A stretch of 64,000 nucleotides of DNA from Pseudoalteromonas xiamenensis (GTDB taxonomy: Bacteria > Pseudomonadota > Gammaproteobacteria > Enterobacterales > Alteromonadaceae). The translations under genes and the position numbers were made by a program. The notes under the pieces are model-generated. The model was not told where the DNA came from, ran no database searches, and was given only the letters and a program-made list of their open reading frames with translations. This document shows positions 57,096 to 64,000 of the stretch, one piece after another. Positions within the stretch are counted from its first letter, which is position 1; each line of letters begins with the position of its first letter. The stretch lies in NCBI RefSeq assembly GCF_030994125.1, contig NZ_CP099917.1:1488001-1552000 (forward strand). The letters run 5' to 3'.

Positions 57096-57486
57096 GCTGC
57101 TCGGTTATATTCACCAGCGCGATAAGCGTCCCCTCTATTGCACGCACGTATCCCTTACAATCACTGCCGCGAATTCCCGGTGGACAATAAGGTTCAGCCC
57201 CTGCTTCCACAGCTTTATCATACGCTTCAAACACATTCGTACAGGAAATGATTAATTCATACCCTAATGCAGGTTGTTTTGGATGGCTTCGAATGTAATT
57301 CTGTTTGAATTGCGATTGAGCCAATGGATGCGTCGCGAAGCCGACGACAATCTCGCCAGTATCTAACTCGCCATAATCACCCATTTCACTTAAATGTGCC
57401 GTTGTCAGCCCAAAAGCCTGATAATAGAAATCTAAAACCTCGGGGACATCTTCCACATAAATCACCATTTTGATGACTTGCGACAT
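57091..57486 (-). CDS. VOC (glyoxalase/bleomycin-resistance fold) family protein
   Basis: A 131-residue protein with paired beta-alpha-beta-beta-beta units: IKMVIYVEDVPEVLDFYYQAFGL and the second half YELIISCTNVFEAYDKAVEAGAEP. The metal ligands typical of glyoxalase I are not all evident, so it may be a lyase, an antibiotic-binding relative, or neither. The terminator-like hairpin at its end separates it from the convergent DUF2750 gene. Confidence 0.85.
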   Translation of the reverse strand: MSQVIKMVIYVEDVPEVLDFYYQAFGLTTAHLSEMGDYGELDTGEIVVGFATHPLAQSQFKQNYIRSHPKQPALGYELIISCTNVFEAYDKAVEAGAEPYCPPGIRGSDCKGYVRAIEGTLIALVNITEQQ

Positions 57487-57678
57487 AGACCCTCACTTTT
57501 CCATGTATATTCTTTTTATATTGAAGTATGGAATAGAAGTAAGTCAAATTGTGCGCTACCCAGTGAGTCCAATCACGGCCATTTTAAATCATAAAACACA
57601 TACTTAAGTAATCCCCAAATAAAAGTTGGCTCTTGTGCTCACTAAAAGATGTCCGAAAAAAATTTCCGCGCTAAAAAC

Positions 57679-57714
57679 AAAACCCCCTCGAAACTTTTGC
57701 TTCGAGGGGGTTTT
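57679..57714 (-). terminator. Rho-independent terminator of der
   Basis: A perfect 14-base stem (AAAACCCCCTCGAA/TTCGAGGGGGTTTT) with an eight-base loop. It lies 19 bases beyond the der stop and is followed by more T on the minus strand. The 247 bases between der and the VOC gene contain no other feature I can support. Confidence 0.92.
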
Positions 57715-57733
57715 GAATTCCAGTTCGCACCAA

Positions 57734-59200
57734 CTATTTGTTACGATTTTCCGACATAAAGCGGCGCAACTTACGCTTTTGAGAAAGCGTCATTTTGTTG
57801 CTGCGATTCGCGTATGGGTTATCCCCTTCACGGAATTCAATTTTAATCGGTGTGCCCATGATATTAAGCGCTTTACGATAGTAGTTCATCAAGTAGCGCT
57901 TATAGCTATCTGGTAAATCATCCACTTGGTTGCCATGAATAACGATTCGAGGTGGGTTATATCCCCCCGCGTGTGCGTATTTAAGTTTAACACGACGGCC
58001 ACGGATCATCGGCGGCTGATGGTCGGCTTGAGCCATATCCATGATACGACGTAGCATTGCAGTAGACACACGACGCGTTGCAGAATCGTAAGCCTCTTCT
58101 ACCGACTCAAATAAATGGCCTACACCCGTACCGTGTAACGCTGAAATAAAGTGAATACGTGCAAAATCTATAAAACCTAGTCGACGGTCAAGCTCTGATT
58201 TAATACGCTCTTTAACGTACTCATCAAGCCCGTCCCACTTGTTTACCGCAATAACCAATGAGCGACCTGAATTAAGCGCAAAACCGAGTAAACTCAAGTC
58301 TTGGTCAGAGATTCCTTCGCGAGCATCAATGACCAATAAAATGACGTTAGCATCTTCAATCGCTTGCAACGTTTTGATCACTGAGAATTTCTCAACTACG
58401 TCAGAAACTTTCTTACGTTTACGAACACCCGCCGTATCAATCAAAATGTACTCACGGTCATTACGTGTCATTGGAATATAAATAGAGTCACGCGTCGTGC
58501 CAGGCATATCGTAAACAATAACACGTTCTTCACCAAGAATACGGTTTGTAAGTGTTGACTTACCTACATTGGGACGACCGATAATTGCCAATTTAATTGG
58601 TTTATCTTCAGCCTCGACCTCTTCTTCTCCATCGACATGTTCTTCGTCAAAAGCATCAAATGCATTGTCGAATTCAGCTTCTTCTTCCGCGATTTCTTCA
58701 TTCAAATCACCAAGTACTGGGCGAAGTGTGTGCTCTAGAAGTTGAGTTACCCCTCGACCATGCGCCGCAGCGATATGATGCACTTCACCTAATGCTAGCT
58801 GATAAAATTCCGCCGCAGCCGAATCAGCATCAATGCCGTCTGTTTTGTTAGCGACAACAAAGCTCTTCTTTTGCTGTTTACGAAGGTGATCGGCAATGCC
58901 GATATCTGCGCTCGTTAGGCCTGCTCTTGCGTCTACCAAGAACAAAACGATATCAGCTTCTTCAATCGCCAATAGCGACTGCTGAGCCATTTCCGTTTCA
59001 ATGCCCTCTTCAGACCCATCGATACCGCCAGTATCAACAACGATAAACTCATATCCTTCATAACTTGCATGACCATACTTACGGTCACGAGTTAAACCAG
59101 GAAAATCGGCAACTAACGCGTCGCGAGTACGAGTTAATCGGTTAAACAGTGTAGACTTACCAACATTAGGTCGCCCTACCAGAGCGATCACAGGAAGCAT
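57734..59200 (-). CDS. der: Ribosome biogenesis GTPase Der (EngA)
   Basis: A 488-residue double-GTPase essential for 50S subunit maturation. Two tandem G domains are clear: [15 protein letters not shown] with DTGGIDGSE and NKTDGID for the first, and [15 protein letters not shown] with [10 protein letters not shown] and NKWDGLDE for the second, separated by an acidic linker. The C-terminal KH-like domain ([20 protein letters not shown]) ends in a basic tail. The ATG at 59200 follows AAGGGG. Preceded by bamB, as in E. coli. Confidence 0.97.
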   Translation of the reverse strand: MLPVIALVGRPNVGKSTLFNRLTRTRDALVADFPGLTRDRKYGHASYEGYEFIVVDTGGIDGSEEGIETEMAQQSLLAIEEADIVLFLVDARAGLTSADIGIADHLRKQQKKSFVVANKTDGIDADSAAAEFYQLALGEVHHIAAAHGRGVTQLLEHTLRPVLGDLNEEIAEEEAEFDNAFDAFDEEHVDGEEEVEAEDKPIKLAIIGRPNVGKSTLTNRILGEERVIVYDMPGTTRDSIYIPMTRNDREYILIDTAGVRKRKKVSDVVEKFSVIKTLQAIEDANVILLVIDAREGISDQDLSLLGFALNSGRSLVIAVNKWDGLDEYVKERIKSELDRRLGFIDFARIHFISALHGTGVGHLFESVEEAYDSATRRVSTAMLRRIMDMAQADHQPPMIRGRRVKLKYAHAGGYNPPRIVIHGNQVDDLPDSYKRYLMNYYRKALNIMGTPIKIEFREGDNPYANRSNKMTLSQKRKLRRFMSENRNK

Positions 59201-59227
59201 ATACAACCCCTTCAATAAACAACAAAA

Positions 59228-59246
59228 GGCTTCGCAATGCGAAGCC
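59228..59246 (-). terminator. Rho-independent terminator of bamB
   Basis: The stem GGCTTCGC/GCGAAGCC with loop AAT is followed by T on the minus strand, between bamB and der. Confidence 0.75.
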
Positions 59247-59273
59247 TCAAAAAACCATTCGGATTATTCCGGA

Positions 59274-60449
59274 TTAAGGCTTGGCGATTGCGCTTATCTC
59301 GCCATCACGGGTGATAACAATTAACTTATCGTCCGCTTGAATTGGTTCAACATAAAAACCTGAACCATCAAATTCTGCTCGAGCAACGAGTTCACCCGTT
59401 GTTCGGTTCAACCAATGTAGATTACCTTCTTGGTCACCAAGCGCTAAATAGTCACCTAACACGCCTGGTCCCGTTAAATACCAACCACGTAGCGCTGATT
59501 GACTCCAACGTTCAATACCCGAATCTTTATCGAGTGCGTAAACCACACCGTCACTATCCACAAGGTAAATCGTTTGACCTTCGATGGTCATTTCACGGTA
59601 GCTACTGTATTCACGTTTCCACACCACATTGCCGGTACGTAAGTCCAGTGCCGCTAAGTTGCCATTATAGGCTATTGAGTAAACATATGCGCCACTAACC
59701 AGTGGTTTTGTGTCAACATCAACTAAACGTTCAAACTCTGACGCGCCTTTTGCCACAGCAACATCTGCACTCCATGCTGCAAAACCTGAGTTCGCAATCA
59801 AGACAGATAAACGACCCGTTTCTTCGCCAACCAACACACCGCCCGCGGCAACGTTTGGTGAACTGAGGCCGCGTAAGGTCAATGCTGGCATCTCTTGTTC
59901 ATACGTCCAACGTTCTTCGCCCGTATCTGGATGTAAAGCAAGTAACTTACCTGAACCTAGATTGACATAGATAAGGCCCTCGCCAGCCGCTGGTGTAGAT
60001 AGCGCTTCACCTGGCACCGATTTACGCCATAACACCTCACCCGTTTCTCTATCAAGCGCGATAACCGAACCGTGTTCAGAGCCGATGTAAAGCTTGCCAA
60101 ACGCCTGCAAAATGCCGCCTGACAATTTTGCACCTTCACCGCCTTGCCATGGCCAAATTGAACTGTTTTCACGCACATCAGTGCGCCATAAACGCTTACC
60201 ATCCGCTAATGCGAATGCGGAAACAATACCATCGCGAGAGGCCGCATATACGGTGTCTTTATAAACAGCTGGCGTTAGGCGCGAGAAATAATGCTCTACG
60301 CCATTGCCGACACTTTCTTGCCAAACGACTTGCGTTTTGAACTGGTTATTAATGTCAGGTAACACCAATTCTTCTTCATCTTTCGATGTACAACCTGCTA
60401 ATAAAGCAGAGCCACAGAGCGCAAGTACAGCTAGACTGAACTTCTTCAT
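59274..60449 (-). CDS. bamB: Outer membrane protein assembly lipoprotein BamB
   Basis: Lipoprotein subunit of the BAM complex that inserts beta-barrel proteins in the outer membrane. The lipobox LLAGC is at about residues 17-21, followed by an eight-bladed beta-propeller of PQQ-like repeats (for example LYIGSEHGSVIALDRETGEVLW, too long to be chance). Length 391 (E. coli 392). The ATG at 60449 follows AAGGAG; a GTG two codons upstream is not needed. It sits between yfgM and der, the conserved order. Confidence 0.97.
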   Translation of the reverse strand: MKKFSLAVLALCGSALLAGCTSKDEEELVLPDINNQFKTQVVWQESVGNGVEHYFSRLTPAVYKDTVYAASRDGIVSAFALADGKRLWRTDVRENSSIWPWQGGEGAKLSGGILQAFGKLYIGSEHGSVIALDRETGEVLWRKSVPGEALSTPAAGEGLIYVNLGSGKLLALHPDTGEERWTYEQEMPALTLRGLSSPNVAAGGVLVGEETGRLSVLIANSGFAAWSADVAVAKGASEFERLVDVDTKPLVSGAYVYSIAYNGNLAALDLRTGNVVWKREYSSYREMTIEGQTIYLVDSDGVVYALDKDSGIERWSQSALRGWYLTGPGVLGDYLALGDQEGNLHWLNRTTGELVARAEFDGSGFYVEPIQADDKLIVITRDGEISAIAKP

Positions 60450-60458
60450 CCTCACTCC

Positions 60459-61073
60459 TTAGTTTGCAGCTTGAGCGAGATTGTCTAACTTCGTTTGTAG
60501 GGTTGGGTTATTGTCCAAACCACCTTTATCAACCGCTTGTTGGTATGCTGCGCGCGCCGCGGCTTCATCACCCAAAGACAGTTTAATATCACCTTTGATT
60601 TCCGCTACTTGAGCCGCGAAACCCTCTGGCATTTTTTTCTCAAGCGTTGCAAAAGCAACATCCGCTTGACCAAGGGCCGCCTGAACTCGGGCTAAGCGAA
60701 GCAATGCGGTTGCCTTAAGCTCTTCATTTTTCACGTTTTCAGCTGCCCAAGTTAATTTCTCAGCTGCTTTGTCCAGTTGTTTTTGTTCAACGGCTTCTTT
60801 CGCCGCGACAAATGCAGCTAACACCGCGTAATTTGAACCCGAATTGTCCGCAATGAACGCGTCGCTTTTTGCCAAAGCGTCTTCTGACTCAACGAATGTG
60901 TTGAACGCATTAGATGCTTTGTCTGCCACATCGATTTGATGCGCATTATAGGCTTTCCAGCCATAAAGGCCGCCCAGACCTAAGACAATACCCAGCGCAA
61001 GTGAAACACCATTTTCACGGAAAAATCGTTTTATTGCTTCGGCTTGTTGTTCTTCTGTTGAATAAATTTCCAT
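60459..61073 (-). CDS. yfgM: YfgM family periplasmic chaperone/ancillary SecYEG protein
   Basis: A 204-residue inner-membrane protein with one N-terminal membrane segment (about residues 22-40, GVSLALGIVLGLGGLYGW) and a periplasmic tetratricopeptide-like domain. In E. coli it binds SecYEG and PpiD and aids folding of exported proteins. The start EIYSTEEQQAEAIKRFFREN is typical. It lies between hisS and bamB, ten bases downstream of hisS. Confidence 0.94.
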   Translation of the reverse strand: MEIYSTEEQQAEAIKRFFRENGVSLALGIVLGLGGLYGWKAYNAHQIDVADKASNAFNTFVESEDALAKSDAFIADNSGSNYAVLAAFVAAKEAVEQKQLDKAAEKLTWAAENVKNEELKATALLRLARVQAALGQADVAFATLEKKMPEGFAAQVAEIKGDIKLSLGDEAAARAAYQQAVDKGGLDNNPTLQTKLDNLAQAAN

Positions 61074-61082
61074 GCTTACCTC

Positions 61083-62360
61083 TTATGCAATCAAGTCCGC
61101 TAGAAGTGTTTTAACTTCGTTTATAGAAAGCGTAACTTGTTCTTTTTCTTCGCGCAGATACTTAACTGTAACCACACCTTGTGCTAACTCGTCTTCCCCA
61201 AAAATCAGAGCGACGAGTGCACCGCTTTTATCTGCACGCTTAAATTGTTTTTTAAAGTTGCCACCGCCCGCGTGAACCATGACGCGAAGCCCAGCCACAG
61301 ACGTACGCAGTTCTTCTGCTATCACTGGCGCGGCAATACTCGCTTTATCGCCCATTGCTGCTACATAAACATCAACATCACGTCGAAGTTCACCAACACA
61401 TTCCAATGCTTGAAGAAGTAAAACTAAACGCTCCATCCCCATCGCGAAACCAACCGCTGGCGTTGCTTTGCCACCCAGTTGCTCAACGAGACCATCGTAA
61501 CGACCACCCGCACACACCGTACCTTGAGCCCCTAAACTATCGGTAACCCATTCAAAAACGGTGCGATTATAGTAGTCCAAACCACGAACTAGCTTTTCGT
61601 TAACCTGGTATTGGATGCCTGCTGCGTCTAAACGTTCACATAAATTTGCAAAATGTTCGCGAGATTCTTCATCTAGATGCTCAGACAGCTTTGGCGCATC
61701 CACTAACACCGCTTGAATATCAGCATTTTTAGTGTCAAGAACGCGCAATGGATTTGAATACATACGACGCTTTGCATCTTCATCTAATACATCAATGTGC
61801 TGTTCAAGGAAAGCAACCAATGCATCACGGTAATTCGCACGAGCTTCGTTTGAGCCCAATGAATTTAATTCAAGGCGAACGTAATCACTAATCCCAAAAG
61901 CTTTCCACAAACGTGCTGTAAGCAAAATTACTTCTGCATCAATATCCGCAGTTGCTACGCCAAACGCTTCCAATCCAAATTGATGGAACTGACGGTAGCG
62001 ACCTTTTTGTGGGCGTTCATGGCGAAACATCGGTCCCATGTACCAAAGACGTTGTTCTTGGTTGTAAAGCAGGCCATTTTCATTGCCTGCACGTACACAG
62101 ACGGCTGTACCTTCAGGACGAAGTGTCAGACTGTCGCCATTGCGGTCGGCAAACGTGTACATTTCTTTCTCGACAATGTCTGTCACTTCACCAATTGAAC
62201 GCTTAAATAAGTCCGTTGACTCTACGATTGGGAAACGAATTTCTTGATATCCATAAGACGCGACCGTCTCACGTAAGATGCCTTCAACCTTCTGCCAAAT
62301 TTGCGTATCGCCTGGCAGACAATCGTTCATGCCACGAATTGCCTGAATTTGTTTTGCCAC
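61083..62360 (-). CDS. hisS: Histidine--tRNA ligase
   Basis: Class II synthetase charging tRNA-His. A 425-residue protein (E. coli 424) with motif 2 in [18 protein letters not shown], histidine A-type motif [29 protein letters not shown], and the C-terminal anticodon-binding domain. A sigma-70-type promoter is seen about 90 bases upstream. It is the first gene of hisS-yfgM-bamB. Confidence 0.98.
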   Translation of the reverse strand: MAKQIQAIRGMNDCLPGDTQIWQKVEGILRETVASYGYQEIRFPIVESTDLFKRSIGEVTDIVEKEMYTFADRNGDSLTLRPEGTAVCVRAGNENGLLYNQEQRLWYMGPMFRHERPQKGRYRQFHQFGLEAFGVATADIDAEVILLTARLWKAFGISDYVRLELNSLGSNEARANYRDALVAFLEQHIDVLDEDAKRRMYSNPLRVLDTKNADIQAVLVDAPKLSEHLDEESREHFANLCERLDAAGIQYQVNEKLVRGLDYYNRTVFEWVTDSLGAQGTVCAGGRYDGLVEQLGGKATPAVGFAMGMERLVLLLQALECVGELRRDVDVYVAAMGDKASIAAPVIAEELRTSVAGLRVMVHAGGGNFKKQFKRADKSGALVALIFGEDELAQGVVTVKYLREEKEQVTLSINEVKTLLADLIA

Positions 62361-62451
62361 GAAAAAATCCTAACCTTTAATCAATGCACTGTGCGCTTCA
62401 AAGCCACAGGAGAGGGAGCTGTCCCAGAATATAGAAAATAAATAGCTCGCT

Positions 62452-62479
62452 ATTATAACTAGCTCGGCTAAAACGTAAA
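62452..62479 (-). promoter_or_regulatory. Predicted sigma-70 promoter of hisS
   Basis: On the minus strand TTTACG and TATAAT are spaced by 16 bases, between ispG and hisS. The -10 box is a perfect match and the transcript would have a leader of roughly 85 bases. Confidence 0.6.
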
Positions 62480-62494
62480 CGATCTTTAAACGAA

Positions 62495-62518
62495 AAAGGT
62501 GGTTATTCTACCACCTTT
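62495..62518 (-). terminator. Hairpin terminator overlapping the ispG stop
   Basis: The stem AAAGGTGG/CCACCTTT with an eight-base loop contains the ispG TAA in the loop and is followed by more T on the minus strand. Confidence 0.75.
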
Positions 62519-63609
62519 ACATCGATTTTGCTTTGTAAATATCCGCGGATCTGCGCTTCGAGTTGGTCAACGACATCATCATTGTCAATGCGCGTTTTTT
62601 TACGTTCACCATTGATGTACAACCCCGACTTACGATTTGCTCCCGCAAGCCCTATGTCGCTCACCAAAGCTTCACCTGGACCGTTCACCACGCAACCAAT
62701 TACCGAAACCGTAATAGGATCAATAATGTCTTCTAATCGTTCTTCAAGTTGATTCATGGTATTAACCACATCAAATTCTTGTCTTGAACAACTAGGGCAA
62801 GCGATGAAGTTAATGCCTCGAGAGCGAATGCGCAGAGACTTTAAGATGTCATAACCCACTTTCACTTCTTGAACCGGATCGGCAGCCAATGAAATTCGGA
62901 GCGTATCTCCAATCCCTTCTGCCAGCAACATCCCAAGACCCACAGCGGATTTTACAGAGCCCGCACGAAATCCACCGGCTTCCGTAATTCCGAGATGAAG
63001 TGGCTGCTCAATCTCTTTGGCAAGCAAACGGTACGCACCAACGGCTAGAAACACATCAGATGCTTTCACAGACACTTTAAACTGGTCAAAGTCATAACGA
63101 CGTAAGATGTCGACATGACGCATTGCCGACTCGAGTAACGCCTCAGGCGTCGGTTCACCATATTTTTCTTGTAGATCTCGCTCAAGCGAACCGCCATTGA
63201 CACCAATTCGAATCGGAATGCTGTGCGTTTTTGCCGCATCAATCACCGCACGAATTCGATCTTCACTACCAATGTTGCCTGGATTGATACGCAAACAATC
63301 CGCGCCATAGTCAGCGACTTTTAGCGCGATACGGTAATCAAAGTGAATATCCGCAACGACTGGAATATCGACTTGCTCTTTAATGCTGCGAAACGCTTCA
63401 GCTGCGTCCATTGTCGGCACTGACACACGAACTAAATCAGCGCCGGCCATTTGAATTGCACGGATTTGCGCGACGGTTGCATCAACATCCATCGTGTTGG
63501 TATTCGTCATCGACTGAACGGCAATTGGTGCACCATCACCAATGGGTACATTACCCACATAAATGCGTGTCGACTTTCTGCGTATGATAGGAGATTCTGA
63601 AAACATCAC
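62503..63609 (-). CDS. ispG: 4-hydroxy-3-methylbut-2-en-1-yl diphosphate synthase
   Basis: Iron-sulfur enzyme of the MEP isoprenoid pathway (flavodoxin-dependent). A 368-residue protein with [15 protein letters not shown] at the N-terminus, [10 protein letters not shown], and the three cluster cysteines in [10 protein letters not shown] and [10 protein letters not shown]. It follows rodZ by two bases. Its stop lies within the terminator hairpin. Confidence 0.97.
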   Translation of the reverse strand: MMFSESPIIRRKSTRIYVGNVPIGDGAPIAVQSMTNTNTMDVDATVAQIRAIQMAGADLVRVSVPTMDAAEAFRSIKEQVDIPVVADIHFDYRIALKVADYGADCLRINPGNIGSEDRIRAVIDAAKTHSIPIRIGVNGGSLERDLQEKYGEPTPEALLESAMRHVDILRRYDFDQFKVSVKASDVFLAVGAYRLLAKEIEQPLHLGITEAGGFRAGSVKSAVGLGMLLAEGIGDTLRISLAADPVQEVKVGYDILKSLRIRSRGINFIACPSCSRQEFDVVNTMNQLEERLEDIIDPITVSVIGCVVNGPGEALVSDIGLAGANRKSGLYINGERKKTRIDNDDVVDQLEAQIRGYLQSKIDVKVVE

Positions 63610-63611
63610 GA

Positions 63612-64000
63612 TTACTCAGTTAACGGTAATTTAAATTTAGCTAAGCGATTCTTTTGCAAGTGAGACAAATTAACTGGCTGACCATCGAGCGTCACATCCA
63701 CCGCGTGATGTTTAACTAGCACCACTGAAAATGGAGCTTTACCCGCAACCGTCATTCGATAACCTGCCTTTTTGACACCAAACGCAATGCGCTCTGACGT
63801 AGCATCAAAAATTTCGACCCAGCTTTCTTCACGGAAATTCATCACAATTGTACTCAAACCATCACTTGCTTTCGAGTTGTTTTCCGCTTTATCTACGCTT
63901 AAATCGGCTACTGAAGGTTCAACAATCAGTGCACTTTCTGCCGTTTCAACCTCGGTGTTTTCAAGTTTATCTGCGAGCATTTCAGATTCAGGTGCACTGT
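63612..64000 (-). CDS. rodZ: Cytoskeletal protein RodZ, C-terminal part (5' end outside window)
   Basis: Only the periplasmic C-terminal part is present (about 122 residues from an internal methionine plus a few codons). It shows the RodZ C-terminal beta domain (DUF4115): [22 protein letters not shown] and [13 protein letters not shown]. The helix-turn-helix and membrane parts lie beyond the window. It is immediately upstream of ispG, as in E. coli, which supports the assignment. The gene links MreB to the membrane in cell shape control. Confidence 0.85.
   Translation of the reverse strand, partial: SAPESEMLADKLENTEVETAESALIVEPSVADLSVDKAENNSKASDGLSTIVMNFREESWVEIFDATSERIAFGVKKAGYRMTVAGKAPFSVVLVKHHAVDVTLDGQPVNLSHLQKNRLAKFKLPLTE

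Overview
The window is about 64 kb of an ordinary gammaproteobacterial chromosome. Gene content and order point to a marine, flagellated member of the Alteromonadales, most like Pseudoalteromonas. The evidence is the dksA-gluQ-pcnB-folK-panB-panC block, the queG/nnr-tsaE-amiB-mutL-miaA-hfq-hflX-hflK-hflC-purA block, the der-bamB-yfgM-hisS-ispG-rodZ block, a MotX protein of the sodium-driven polar flagellar motor, and moderate AT-rich composition. All assignments are from reading the sequence; no database search was run.

Layout. 1-8 kb: end of valS, a FadL-type porin, a small membrane protein behind a Fur-box-like palindrome, an HD-GYP protein, plsC-rraB, pepB and sfsA. 8.4-13.5 kb: dksA, gluQ, pcnB, folK, panB, panC (transcription stringency, tRNA modification, RNA polyadenylation, folate and pantothenate synthesis). 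13.5-31.6 kb is a more variable zone: a cysteine-patterned lipoprotein, a DUF2797 protein, a CBS/PAS/GGDEF/EAL protein, a histone-deacetylase-like enzyme, a serine hydrolase, a LysE exporter, CreA, a tautomerase, RsuA, a chemoreceptor, an AT-rich peptide/membrane-protein pair, an enolase/aldolase pair, a cytochrome c, a DUF2058 protein, an MFS transporter and a YbaK protein. 32-38 kb: a tRNA-Ala with its own promoter, proA, a frameshifted proB, an antiporter and motX. 38-51 kb: the purA-to-queG block. 51-57.5 kb: a response regulator, a sensor kinase and small stress or housekeeping proteins. 57.7-64 kb: the der-to-rodZ block.

The most interesting item is at 25.86-26.60 kb. A 32-codon ORF with a good ribosome binding site encodes a peptide whose N-terminus looks like a double-glycine (GG) leader (ending VSGG). 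It lies six bases upstream of a gene for a hydrophobic protein with several membrane spans. The pair resembles a small secreted-peptide precursor with an immunity-like partner, but no exporter is present in the window, so the function is inferred. Other points worth checking are pcnB, which appears to begin at the rare codon AUU as in E. coli; proB, which carries a single-base frameshift at a G-run; and plsC, whose best start is TTG.

Several start codons were moved from the longest-ORF start to agree with ribosome binding sites and family lengths (fadL, plsC, pepB, sfsA, panB, pcnB, motX, der, bamB, creA and others). No CRISPR array, insertion sequence, prophage or rRNA was seen.
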